Positions 1 to 12,985 of a stretch of DNA of 64,000 nt are shown here, piece by piece. This DNA is from Augochlora pura (taxonomy: Eukaryota > Arthropoda > Insecta > Hymenoptera > Halictidae), in NCBI RefSeq assembly GCF_028453695.1, contig NC_135774.1, forward strand, positions 13,640,001 through 13,704,000, written 5' to 3'. The position numbers and the translations under genes are program-made. The notes under the pieces were generated by a model. That model did no database searches. It was not told where the DNA came from and saw only the letters and a program-made list of their open reading frames with translations. Positions within the stretch are counted from its first letter, which is position 1; the number at the start of each line of letters is the position of its first letter.

Positions 1-50
1 ACACGGGGAGCACGGAGAGGGGGGGAGGGGAGTGACGGAGGGCGAAACAA

Positions 51-530
51 GAAGAGCCAAGGAGTGATAAAGAAGGAGAGACGGAGAAAGAGAGGTCGGG
101 AGAGAAGGACAGAGAGAGAGAGAGGCAGAGAAAGAGAGACAGGTGAAGAGAGACAGAGAAAGGAAGTCAGAGGAAGAGAGGCAGAGAAAAAGTCGACAGA
201 GAGAAAGAAACAGAGAAAAATAGGTAGAGAAAAAGAGACAGAGAAAAATAGGTAGAGAAAAATAGGCAGAGAAAAATAGGCAGAGAAAAAGAGACAGAGG
301 AAAAGAGACAGAGAAAAAGGGGACAGAGAAAAGGAAACAGAAAAGAGAGACAGAGAAAAGCAAAAAAGACACAGTAAAAGAGAAAAGGAGAGAGAGAATA
401 AGAATAAGAAAAAGAACAAGAGACAGAAAAGAGAAAAAGAGGGTAAAAGAAAACAAGAGACAGATAGACAGAAAAAGAGGCGACGCGAGAAAGAGAGAGG
501 AAGATAAGAACGGGGGAGGAGGTGGCTAGG
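51..530 (+). repeat. Purine (GA)-rich low-complexity block with a 14-bp internal periodicity
   Basis: Almost the whole block is purine on the + strand. Within 215-295 a unit close to AGAGAAAAATAGGC recurs with a 14-bp period, alternating with AGAGAAAAAGAGACAG-like variants. Open frames across it (Arg/Glu/Lys-rich on +, Ser/Leu/Phe-rich on -) follow from the low complexity and should not be taken as genes. Confidence 0.9.
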
Positions 531-1927
531 AGAGAGGAGAGTTCCTTGGGGTACGGGAGAGGAGAGTCGTTTTGAATGGCCTGTCTCCATTCGGAGAGCC
601 GGATGCTCTCTGGTCTCGGGCGGACGCTACGCGCCGCGTAATCCAGTTTATGAAACCCTGGACGCAACGCGCACGGATTCTACGTGTATACACATTCGTG
701 TCTGTATGCAAGCATGAATGTACGCGCCTTCCAGTGCGGCGCGACGCGAATGAACAGGAAACGGCTCAGTCTGAATACTCTTCTGGAATTGGATTAAGAC
801 CATTCTAGACCGGGAGCTCCGTTGTGTCCACCAGGTTTCGTCATGGTCGCGCCGGATAGCGCGATTCGACGCTCTACCTGTCCGTTGCTAACTGATCTCC
901 CGTGGAAACCGGCAGATTATCCGGCGAACTTTTACCGGATCCCGGAGGAACAGGCCAAAAGTCGTTCGATGAATTATTTCGGCCGCGTTATTGTTATGAG
1001 AATTTTTGCAGTTAGGACCTTTTCGTGAACTGTTGCATTACTATCCAGAGTTATTTTATTGAGCAGCGTTATTTTAGCAGAAATTGATTAAAATTCTTGG
1101 GATGAGAAATAGATATATTGTTACTCGACTCTTCTCACTAGGAATTGTGTCATAAAAAGCGATAATTCATCCACGAAAATCCTAAAATGCATAACTACTC
1201 ACAAAAAGTCTAATTTACCTAAAAATCCTCTGCCTACCATCTGAGAGTCATTTTAGAGTCTTCTAGTGCAATCGAATGTCTCCACAAGATTACATTAACA
1301 ATCACAGTAAAAATAAAATGTCCCCTAATCCATCACAATCGCATTCTTCAATCTTCAACCTGTAACTTCACGAAGTTCAAGAATAAGCGTTCACGATTTC
1401 ATGCCACCAAGTAACATAGCCTGAATAGATAATATCAGATTCGTCTTCTTCCATTTCGAAATCTAAACCGGATCGAATCGTCTTATCACGATTACGATTG
1501 CCTCGCATAACATCATCTAAATCAGATTTGAATTAGAAGCGAAGCGTCGGGACTCGGATGGACGCTAAGCGGTAGCGTGTCACTCGCCCAGTGGCAGCTT
1601 GTCTCTCATCGGGTATTCCTCGCTCACGGCGTCTCGCGGCGCGGTGTCCTAACGAGTTACCAGCCCACTAATTGCGCAATTAGTTTGAATTTGGGCGGAA
1701 CCGAAGGCCCGGCCTCGAAAGTGCGAAGTAAGGCGTACGCCCGGTTAACTTCATACAAACCGAGTCAGAAAAGGAGGAAAAGAAAGGGGGGGCCGGCGGT
1801 GCGGCGGGACGGGTGAGGCCGAGGGAGAGGAGAACCGCTAATTAGGCGCCGCGCGCGAATACCGTGTCGGTATATATCGGGCGCCCGTGATTATGGCTAA
1901 GCGGAGTCTCGTAAGGTCCTTGGCGAG
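531..1927. other. Intergenic stretch without a supportable gene
   Basis: A GC-moderate part (531-1030) passes into AT-rich DNA (1030-1540) and then a GC-rich part ending near 1900. Short open frames (78, 68 and 79 codons) have no recognisable domain, no splice context and no biased composition. I see nothing else here. Confidence 0.6.
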
Positions 1928-2054
1928 AGGGAGAGACAGCGCGAGAAAGAGAGAAAGAGAGAAAGAGAGGGAAAGAGAGAAAAAGAGAGAGAAGGAAAGA
2001 AAGAGAGAAAAAGGGAGGGAAGGAAAGAAAGAGAGGAAAAAGAGACGGAGAGGG

Positions 2055-2093
<39 letters not shown>

Positions 2094-2104
2094 GGAGGTG
2101 GAGG
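1928..2104 (+). repeat. GA-rich block ending in a perfect (GA)n microsatellite
   Basis: Purine-rich GAAAGAGA variants lead into an uninterrupted (GA)n run at about 2062-2091. Such tracts are potential GAGA-factor binding sequences in insects, but here the length and purity are enough to explain them as microsatellite growth. Confidence 0.9.
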
Positions 2105-5100
2105 GTGAGCGAGAACGACTAGGTACGTGCGCGGCTCATACGTGGGCTTCATTAACGGGCCGTGTTAATTAGTCGCAGATAGCCGATCGGCCGTGGCTGG
2201 CATACAGTAAGGCAACCTCGTCGATGCCCTTCGTCCTGCAAGCGAGCGAGTGCGCGCACACTGCACCGCGACCAGAAAAAACCCACGTGATCCTTGATTT
2301 TCATCGAGTCCACGTGGTCCCGGGTCAAGAAAAGTCATTCGTTTAACAAGCTTCCAGGGTAAACCGCAACCAATTATAACGGGACGTTTTCGGACCACCC
2401 GGATGATCCATTTCGGTGGCAGGTTACGATCGATCCTCGCCCTTGGTCACCCTACCGCTACCGATTTTAAGAAACCACATGGTTTTGTTATTTCTAGACT
2501 CCTATTACAGGCTAGAAAACGCTGTAGTATGCATACTCGTATCGAATTGTCTCACCACGCATTTATTGAAATTTATAGTCAGAGATCTAAAGGCTAGTTA
2601 GTCCATAGTATAGACTGCAGATTTGATGCATTTTTGGTTATTATATGCATACACGTCTGACATTGTTTCACTTTTTAGAAATTATGGAACAAAGATCTGC
2701 TAAGTGATCTATATAGAAGCTAGAGCAAACCTTAGTGCAGACTGCAGATTTTGTGCATCCCTAATTACTGCAGATTTAAAAAAAACTAACATTATCCATT
2801 AAGAAGGAAAATAGCGATTATTAAGTTAGGGAAGGATATCGTATATCAACCGCCCAAAAATCTTCGAAGTGTACTACGAGGTAGGTAAAAAAGATGATGA
2901 TCAGGGTATCGCCGATGGGAGAGGAATCGGTGCGGAAATTGCTGGTCGGAATTGATTGGACACGGGGGGGGGGGGGGGGCAGTGGGTAATCAGGAAATAT
3001 GGAGTACGGTGCAAAAAGGCTCGCCGAGATCTGGACTAAAGCGTGCGGAGCGAATATAAGGAGCGAGGCATTAACGACACGTGGTGAGGCACGCCTACCA
3101 AACCGGGGGGACGCAGGTTGGCCAACCGCTCTGGCGCAATTAACATTAGCCGATCAGACTGCGGCCGACTCAACGTTAATTAACGAAACGAAACGTTCCT
3201 TCGGTAGGTACTCGGTGACTTCGGCGACAGAGAGAACTGCGGGAGCACGATGCCAGGAAGGTGGAGGAGGAGGTGGAGGTGGAGGAGGGTGGCAGCAACT
3301 GTTTGAAGCGCAAAGAGTCGGCGGCACCTTTCGTCTCTAGCAGAAACTATCCGCGGTGGAGCTATTTAACAGTTTTCAGGCTGTCGGCAAGCGTCAGGTA
3401 CAAGACAGGAGACGAGGACAGCGTCCAACCTTCGTCCGCGATGCTATGCATCGTTGCACCGGCTAGCCGCCGCTGGAATCCTTTGCGGCCAGGCGGCTGC
3501 ACTTGTTCATTAAAAGGGGAGGATTGTCTATCCACGGATACTAGGTCTTTTTAGATCCGACGGCGGAGCACGCGTCACTCTATTGTCAGCTCGAACAAAG
3601 TCGAGCCATCGGCGATTCATTAGAACGAGCCGTACACCCCCGCCCACAAGTATTAGAACGCAGTACCTCGGCCACGTGTCTATCTTGGAAAATCAGGGGT
3701 TTAATTAACCTTGCGGTGTCATAAGCGAGTTAGCAGACTTTATGGTAATTTTATAGCGACCTATGACCCCTTTTAGACGCTTCTTGCGACGAGCAGCGGA
3801 TACTGTTGGTGTATTCCGATCCCCATCAACTGGGATGCGCGAATGATTTCTTGTAGCAAACCCAGAATGATGGCACAATTAATTTCGTTAATATACAGGT
3901 TTGTATGTATTCTACAGACATAATTGATCTTTTACAAAAACGGTCTTTATCTTATCACGTCTTTATTTTTAAGTTGTAATAAAATTATTCTCTTTTATAA
4001 ATTGAACGCGATACATTGGTGTCTTTAAATTCTTTGAACGTCTCTGTTGTTGTTTAGTCTTACTTACTCGTTATTCTAGTAATCTAATTATTTCAATCAA
4101 AGATATTCCAGTTATTGAAATTGCTATGTAGAAAATAAAACCATAAGAATTAAAGAACCAACACCGAATTTTAATCTATCGCAATCTTGTTTTTCAAGAA
4201 ACCCATGGCTTGTATTATACTTCTGAACGGAGGTGTACATAACTGTACCCACGTGAACCGTCCAGAGCGGGAAACAAAGGGCCGTTCTCCTTCCCCGTAG
4301 CATATTATAATAATAAAAGTCACTCGTTACTCGACAAGTCATTCCGGTCATGCACCTACACCTCACGGCAGCGGTCGAAACGCGGGCCTCGCTTAGCCGG
4401 GAGAGATCGTTTCTTCAATGGAATGGTGGGCGATCTACCATGAATGGAGGTCATTTATTCGCATTCAGCGTCCTCCGACTGCATCGTGGACCTGCCATTG
4501 TGTGCAGGAGGACGAAGACTGTACCGGGAGCAAAGTCTATGATCCGACAAAAAGATGATCGGACACCCCGTCACAGGACTGGCCGGAGGTGACGTCTGTG
4601 TTTCCTCTTTCGTTTGTTCTCTCGCATCCGTTCTTAAACCGCCGCCCCTGTCTTCCAATGAAAGATTATCCCTTTACGGGACCTTAACACTCGCTTCTGA
4701 CAGTTGCAGGACACGACTATATTACAATCGTGTTCGGGAGACGTCGGGACCGCGAGGATCTTTCTTTCTCCATCCGGGGCGAACGCCGCGGGTCAGCGAC
4801 CTTCGGCTGAGAAATTTCGACTGTAGTTGCTTTTCTGATATGTGAACGAAACCAATGGCCAGTGCTAGCTTTGGAGTACATCGTTGGAATTACTATCTAA
4901 CACTGTCGCAATTAGGCGACGGATTTTATGCATTTATGACGAAATAGGGCTTGGTAAAATTGACAGCAGTATCGAGACGAAAATTAATGGAACTAATAGA
5001 ATTAAAATTAATAGAAAATATACGTAGAGCCTAGTTAGAGTCATTGGTGCCCTGCAGATTTTATGCATTTGTAATGCAAGTAACTGTGTACATTTTAACA

Positions 5101-8100
5101 CAGTTAAAAGATTGGAAGAAGTTAATAGCGTAGCCTTATTATTTTTAATTTCCAGAATCCCTCACTGTTCTGTAAAATTAATGCACCCTATTTTTATTTC
5201 GTATAAACGTGCATAAGTATTGCAAGGAGTCTAGAGCTTGGAATCTAATATTTGGTGAACGGCACTGCCTAGAGGTAGGCCGGCTAGCGCGGCGAGCACC
5301 GGCACCGTTCGTGTCACTTGTATCTACAATCTAGCGAAAGAGTGTACCGAAATAAAGTATGAGGAGCAAAGGAGGAATGTTCGTAGCTCCCGGCCACAAT
5401 GGATAGAGCGTCCCGGACCGTATCTTCCTGCGGCCGGGCGCGCGGCGCATGAAATTCAAAGCAGACTCGTGTGAAACTGTTTGTGCCTCAATAGCTCAAT
5501 GCGCGGGGCGGGATGGCGGCGGTGGAGCAGCTCGCGCAACAATGTCCGGGTGGCTCATATCGCGTAATCAAAGGCGAACTGCTGAGACATTGGTCCCGGG
5601 TACGCGTCCACAATGCGAAACAAGTGGTAAGCACCGGCGCGGCGCAACACGTGCTATTGTGCGTGGCCTCGGTCCACGCACAGGGTACCCCGAAGAAAAG
5701 GCTGTAAATCCCCGGCGTTCTCTCATGCGCGTTTCATTGTGCGTTTCTGCTTACAATCTCGCTCGTTTCATGGCAAATCCTTCGTCAGGATAACCTGCAG
5801 CCATCGCCGTGTGTGGCCCGCGGCCGCGTCACGAAAATCCATCGTATTCACGGATCCCACGCGCTCATCGCAACGAGAACATCGCCCGGCGATCAGGATC
5901 TCGAAAGACAACGTTTGCTGAATTCACCGGCGTAATGCGCACAGGCGTGGCCTCGTCGCTTCGCTCCGACGGTGATTGCCTGGCACTGGCAAATCGTCCG
6001 TGATCGTTGTCTACGTTCGATCGCTGTTCCGGCACTCGGCTGGGCGACCTGTTCAGTGAATGGACGCTTATGAGGATGTTATAGTGCGAGCCTTTCAGAA
6101 AATTGATGTTGTTTATATTCCATTCAAGAATATAGGTTTGAATTAATTCAATCACAGCTGGTTGCACGATGTGACGAAAAATTGAACAATTAAGTAGTTA
6201 ACTGTAAGTACAATACTACTTAATTTGTTACAATAACGAAGAATCTGTTCTACCCTTATCTCTATAATATATAAAATTAATTCTCCTTCTTTTATATACT
6301 TTCACATTCTTATAAAAACTGAAAGGATTAATCTTAGACACTAAAAATAAATTTCCAAAATAAATGAAATAACAACTCCTATTATTAAATAATTATTAAA
6401 TCCTAAATATAAATCTAAAGAAGAATGGCTTATTCATCAATGGTTCAGCTATTAGAAAATTATTTTTGAAACTACCTTCACAAGAGATCCAACGGTACGT
6501 TTATTTAGCAGTTCCAAAACTAGAGTTGTAGAAAATTCCCCAAATTCGAGGGTCGAGAAACAAAGATATTTCACAGAGCGTGTCGAACCCGACATTAAAT
6601 GTCCATTAGCTGCAGTCCGGCGTTTTCCAGCTATTACGAAAACATAGAGATCGATCCGGGCAACAGGTGGGCCAGAGAAAAGAGGCACCGATCCTCCCCA
6701 TGAACCCTCGTCATTGATCCAGGAGGCCCACATACGAGCAAGGTGGTCGAACCCGAGGGGGTGGATAAACTCGGCCGTTTTCCCGACACGAGGATCGATT
6801 TATTATTGGCAAGGTGGCGGATAGCTCGTTCCAACAGCCATATAGGGTCTTCTGTAGCACCAGACACGCGCCATTTGGAAGCTGAACTCGCCGTGATATA
6901 TTGCGGGGGTGCTCACGAAATTCATGCGAGGAATCGGGCACAATTCATCGTGGGCGTCACCGTGGAAATTGGGAAAACAAAAATAAATGAAGCATCGGCT
7001 GAACGGTGTTCTTAAACGATCTTGACCCCAAGAGACTGGCCATCTGCAATACACGTAAATAAGCGATTTTCGGTAATTACTACCCTCGAAATCAAAAGCT
7101 AATAGAAATGAGTTTAAAATTAATTAAAGACAACATTACTCTAATAACTTACTGGTAATCAAATAAAAGGCAGCGAATAAAATTACTCCACGCTTTGTGT
7201 ATACTGAAAAATCATCCCTTAACTAAGCTCTGCACTCAGAAAATGCTGAAACTATTTCTACTGAAGGAAAAATTTTTTTCTATCGATTGTAGCCTAGGGT
7301 GAAGTCAGAGTAAATTATTTTCTAAAAGTGTTCTCTAGACAACATTTCCGGGAACAGTAACCCTAGGATAAAAAATGCCTGATCGATCGGAAATCGTGTC
7401 GACAGCAGGCAATGAAAAGAAGCTATCAACCGAGTTGTCGTATTCGAAGACGCAAGATCACGGTGACGTTTCTTGGGACGAACAGCTGACACTTGGCTGA
7501 CATACGAGGTCGTCGGTGAAAATCAAATGCGCAGGGTGGGTCAGCAAGCTCTCTCTCTCTCTGGGCCCCGACAGTTGCGTCGAGAAATGGAGCCTTAGCG
7601 TATCGACCTGCTCCGGGCGGCCACATGGTGCAATTAAAAACGGCGCCGACGCTCTTTGTGCCACGCGACCCGAGGTGCCATATGGCTCTTCGGCACCCTC
7701 TTTGAGCACTCCGAAACCTCCTCTCTGCCCTCTAAGGGCAGCAGATAGCAAAGTGGTTGAAGATAGCTCGTGTCGTGGGCTTTCCTCCGACATCGTTCTC
7801 TCGAGTTAGAAGGATGGCTATAGTGATTTTATAGGTCCTTTCAGTCGTAAGGGAGGATCTCTATGCAATTTTTATTTCTTTCGTAAATTCAATTTTATAG
7901 AGTGGAAATTAACGCTACATGGTATGTATTAGTGGTATTACGCTATTTTTTAATTTTATTGCTATTATTCTATACAAGATAGAAAGAAGTCCTTTAAACC
8001 AATGTTAATTCTTTGCACGACAGGGTTCGTAGATTTTTGTAAACGCAATAACTTTTTTGCAACTGGCCTCAATGATTTTAATATTTTTTAGATGACAGAG

Positions 8101-10851
8101 GCTTTAGTCTATTAGACAATGACTATAATACTCTTTTTTAATTTAATTTAGTTATTTTTATCTGAGTCTATAATGAAAGTTAAGGGACACCTATCTGTAC
8201 TGCTGAAATAAAATCTTTAAAAAAAGTTAGAATCTATTAATAACTCGTAAAAAAGAAGTAATTAACATATTATTAAATTGACACTTGCAATTAATAATTT
8301 ATCGACTGCATGATCCAGGTATCCATGTGCTCTATCGGATTCCTTTAACATTCCTGAAAAACACGGCGTTCGTTTGCCTGGTCTGGTCTGCAATTCCAGG
8401 ACATTATTCGAACGATACGATAATTATGTTAATTCGGTCGTCGGCTGTGCTGGCGCTTTTAACCGCAGAAATTCTGGCGGAAAGTGGTGACCTTTTCAGG
8501 GAGCGAAGGGCGGGCGATGAGGGATCTTAAAACCATTTCCGCGTGTAAAGACCGTTAACTCTGATCGAAGGCTGCTCGCGGGCACGGCGGTTAGAATAAT
8601 TTCTGCGTTTCTGTGCCAACCAACGAGGACTCCGCCTTTTGTCCTTTATCTTCCTACCTTTAGCCCCTCTGGTTTGGAAGTGAACGGAACGAAGCCTTTC
8701 CAACCATTCGTTAAAATAAAACGTACCGAGGAGACTGATATCTGCATACTTTGAAAAATAGTGCAAATGGGATCCCATTTTTTAAGTTAAAATAGATTAG
8801 AAACTTGATCGTTTCATTTTCGAAATTTAGTTAGAATTCTTCGTCAAATAGAAGTGAAGAAAAAGAGATCAAAGTAATAGAAGATTAATAAGTGAGCTTT
8901 GAATTTAAAGCACAATCAATATTCTGTAGCATAATTGCAACAAGTAAGAGCTAAATAGAATTTTATTCTGATTTTTAACAGTTTTAATAAGCAGGAAATG
9001 ATCCAACAATAATTTTAACTCTAATTCTAAAATAATTTTTCTGACTTGCAGTATTTCTATTTTAAATACAATAACTCAGTGCATCTTATGTATACAAAAT
9101 TTATCTCTGTCATTTTCATGCATAAATTTATTTTAAAGTGTGGAAAATAATCCTAAAGTACTCCGCTATTTTTTAACAAATTTGATAATGTAAAAATTAT
9201 GTTGATACTCATTTTCAGGTTAGTATAAAACCTGCAGTTTGTCGATGACTATGTATTCCTTCTTATTAATAAAAATTAACAGTTCACTCAAGAACGAATT
9301 AAATCTATAGTCCACTATCTCCATCTATTCCACCGAAACTCCGATTCCCACGTTTTGGTCCTCGAAAGAGCACCCTGCACCCTTTCCCCGTAAAAGCGGA
9401 AAAGTATTTACGGAACGAAAGAAACCGAGATGCGTCTGACAAGAACCGAAGGGACCACGGACGGAAGGAGAGAGTTCGGGTGTGAAGAAGGTGAGAGATC
9501 TTACGTGAAAATCTGAAAGGATTGCGAAAGCCGCGTTGACAACGGCCGCGTCAAAGATGATCTCGGCGTTTCACGAATAAAGAAAGAGGAAACGCCACGG
9601 AAAACCGTCCTTTCTGCTACGGTTCGGGCCGCGTCCATTCCCATGCGCCCGGCTCTGGCCGCCAGGAAGGAGAGGGCAAGGGCGGAAAAAAGCGCGGAGA
9701 ATAGAAAAAGGTTTCCTAGATTCGGGCAACTCTGTGGGAAAGGAATGAATGAACTGCGCACCGGTGTCCTGCGGTGCTCTAGTATTATTCGACGGGACAA
9801 TGGGCTCTCAAGGACGGCCTATTTCGACAAACCCGGGGGACACTGTATTCTTCCGAACGGATTAATCGGACAAATTAAAAAAGGGTTCCCCCTCCCCCCG
9901 TGCTCCGCGACCCCGTTCGCCACTCTCTTCGAAATAAAATCATCCGCTTCGCTTATCGCGAGACTTCTTCTGAATGTGGAAATCGTTCTGGTGTAAAAGA
10001 TGTTGATTTAAACGCTGGATCCTTGGGAATATGGACCAGTTTATGGACGGCATTGTGCACGGAGTTTATAAATGGTTTTACTAATTTGTTAGTTTATGAA
10101 TTTAATGTTCTTTTTGCTGGAAGCGAAATATATGTATTTTTTTAGACGAATTATATTAATGCATTATATTAATACTACTGTGTCATCGGGAAGAATGAAC
10201 AGAAATGAATTTAAAAAAATATCTTTGTGTCACCGATTTACGGCAGAATAAGGCCCAAAAACTCTCTGCAGCATGGAACACCCAGTTCCCCGCGTAAAAA
10301 TTCCCGAAGCCGTCAGTTTCAGGAAACCTTGGGCGACGAGCCCTTAAACAGCGACGTTCCACGTCACCCGGCACCGCAATTCCGAATTCCCGCGGTCCCA
10401 AATGGGCCCCGGGGGATCAGGTGTGGTCGGTGCCTTTGCGTTTTCTGCATAGGTGTCGCCGCGTCGTCGCGACAAAGGGCCCGAATCCGCGTAAAAGCGA
10501 GCACGGCCGTCGGATAGACAAGCGCGTCGGCGAAACATCAGAGAGGCGGCCACGGGCCCCGAAACGGGGCCAGGTTCCCTGGGAACGGGGGAAGGGTGAC
10601 GGCGGAGACGGCGAGAGAGAGGGGGGAGGTGAAACCTTCGTCGCGTTGGTTCGCGATGCGCTCGTCGCACCCGAGAAAAAAACTTGTCAACAACGAGGGC
10701 CTCCGGGGAAAAAGTGCGTTCTACAGAAGGGGGGAGCGAGAGGTGGAAGGGGGAGAGAGGGAGAGACCGCGGCCCGGAGACGAGAGATTAGCAGCGAAGC
10801 TCGCCCGGTAAAAAAGCCAGTCCACCGACTGAATAATGCTCGAATACTCCC
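2105..10851. other. Intergenic stretch, alternating AT-rich and GC-rich, no supportable gene
   Basis: Contains a 16-G run (2964-2979), a GGTGGAGGA-type repeat (3260-3293) and copies of a CTGCAGATTTTATGCAT-like motif (2616-2775, 4921-4935, 5052-5070). GC-rich patches at 4.3-4.8, 5.4-6.0, 6.6-7.0, 7.4-7.8, 8.3-8.7, 9.3-9.95 and 10.2-10.85 kb have short open frames on both strands at once. This is expected where stop codons are rare, and none has a recognisable domain. The AT-rich parts between them hold nothing I can name. Confidence 0.6.
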
Positions 10852-10875
10852 GGGGGGGGGGGGGGGGGGGGGGGG
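10852..10875 (+). repeat. Uninterrupted 24-G tract
   Basis: A pure run of G on the + strand inside a GC-rich, purine-rich patch (10560-10800). It can form a G-quadruplex and is a common place for sequencing length error, so the exact count should be treated as approximate. Confidence 0.95.
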
Positions 10876-12954
10876 AACTCGTTGCGAGGAATGCGGGGCC
10901 CGAAGGCTGGCCCCAGACGCGTCCGAGGGAAGCCTCGTACAAATTTGCTCTAATATGATAAAAACGTAGACACGCTGATATTTACCTCACAAATTTGCCC
11001 AGCGACGGAATAAAGGATCGCAACGAGCGACGTGTGCTGCGTGAAACGCGGGCCCCGATCTTTAAGGCCCGCGCGAGGCCCGCATTTCTCAGGCTTGAAT
11101 CCCGATTTAACGATTCTCGCTGGACCCGCATGATTAATTATCAACTGCCTGCGTGCGGATCTCGTCTCTCAATTTTTTATCAAATTATTTTACCGAATCT
11201 GTGGTAACACAAATTTTATTTAAACAACCTAGTTTGAAACTAGTCACTTTAACATTTTATATTCTACCTATAGTGTTTCTTACTCTTTTATTTAGCAGTC
11301 AGAGAAAATTCTCCGAGCGCAAAAGAGTTAAAACCATTCTTCCATCGAAATATAATTAAAAAATGTGCAAAAATTGTATGTGCAGCAGTATTCGAAGGAT
11401 GCAAAAATCGTGTAAACTCGGAACATGATGGAACAGAGGTAGCAAGAGAATTCCAAAAACGTCGAAGCCCGGGAACCGACGCGCACGGAATGGTTAAAGA
11501 AAATAAAGGAGATCGTATCAGGTGGAGGCCGCGATAAGCCAGATTTCAGGGAGCAGCTTGATTTCCTTCTTTTTTTACCGAATTGTGCTGGCCTCCGGGC
11601 CTCGGAAAAGGACTGCGTAGTCTATTATTTGATCCGCTGGGTAAACCGTGGGGGGAGAAGGGAACCGTGGCGCACAGTGTGGGGGCGTTCTTTCGTGAGA
11701 ATAGAGGACCGCGGGACGCGGAGTAAGAAGTAAATCCGTGTATGGAAAGGAAAGAAAGAGGAACGGACAGGTCTGCCCGTAGAGAAAAAGACGTTCCCCG
11801 AAATGTAAACACGATAAAATCAACAAGAAAAACGGGAGAAGGACCGCGGACAGGGCGGAACAGAGAGAGAGAGAGGCGCAAGGAGAGCGAGATAATTCTC
11901 GATACCGTGACGACACGATCGAGAGGTGCCGTGAACCGAGGAGAGAGACTCTCTTTTCTATTCTGTCTCGTTTTTCGGTTTCAATGGGGCCCGGGTAACG
12001 TTCGACCGGTGTCCGATGCCCGGAGCCCGGCGTTGTACCCTGTGCTGCACGAGGGCCGCAGCGACAGGCACCTCTATGGAAACGTAAGGTGCAAGGTATT
12101 GTCGCGCCGGCATGAATGGACGAAAGAATGGAGCCTGGAACAAGTGTACCGACCCACAATGCCGGGAATGCGTGGAATCCCGAGTGATTTATGGAGTCAG
12201 TCTTCTTCGGCCGCGAGCTCATCGACGCACGCCGCAGGATGTACTCCGCAAGAATATACACCGGCACACCGAGCAATAAACTCCTTTTAAGAGAGCCGGA
12301 ATTCAATTAATATTTGCCTTTCGTCGAACATTGTAGCTCGACGCGTTCCGGAATAAATAGCTCACCTAAGCTGCCGTATAATTTGCGTACAGTCTTGAAA
12401 TAAATTCAGAGAATAGTTTGCCTGCCACGTCAACCATATATGAACGACGAAATTATTTTCTCAAATCTGAAAGTGAATTTTTACAAATAATCAATTTATC
12501 TTCCTAATTTGATTAAGATGCAAGGGAACAAAATTATTGGAAAGGTTATTCGTGTATTACAGCTTAACTTTTCAATTTTTATCCGGCTATGTGAAATACT
12601 TTAATTTCGTCTAAGTTCTCAGTATTTTTAGAACACTTTATTATTAATCATAAATTATTCTATCTATTTATTCTGGTAATTCTTTCTTTCGATAATTCGA
12701 TGAAGTAATATGGAATGAATACTTGTACAAATTCTTTGTCTAAATTTTTATCTAGTTACATTTTTATTCAATCATGACGAACAGAATTTTAATAGTTAAT
12801 CGTTGTCTTTCGTCAGTGATACGAATAAAATTTTGCGACCAAGTAAACCGAAGCTCACATAAATTAATAAATTAATAAATTACACGAATTTTACTCCGGT
12901 TAAAAAGCGCTGTTCCCTGACGCTCGGCGTCGAGAAAGAGTGCGACGCTGGATC
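10876..12954. other. Intergenic stretch without a supportable gene
   Basis: The overlapping frames at 11575-12306 (-) and 11742-12290 (+) are the longest in this part. They occupy the same DNA on opposite strands, include a GA/CT simple-repeat segment (11861-11876) and match no family I know. The AT-rich portion 12300-12900 shows nothing beyond short AATTAATAA repeats near 12863-12880. Confidence 0.6.
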
Positions 12955-12985
12955 CGACGACGAGACGACGACGACGACGACGACG
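12955..12985 (+). repeat. (GAC)n trinucleotide microsatellite
   Basis: About ten GAC/ACG units, with one interruption near 12963, within a GC-rich patch (12900-13370). No surrounding frame suggests that it encodes an amino-acid run in a real protein. Confidence 0.9.

Noticed and set aside
11575..12306. 243-codon minus-strand open frame
   Set aside because: A 182-codon frame covers the same DNA on the other strand, part of it is simple repeat, and no domain is recognisable.
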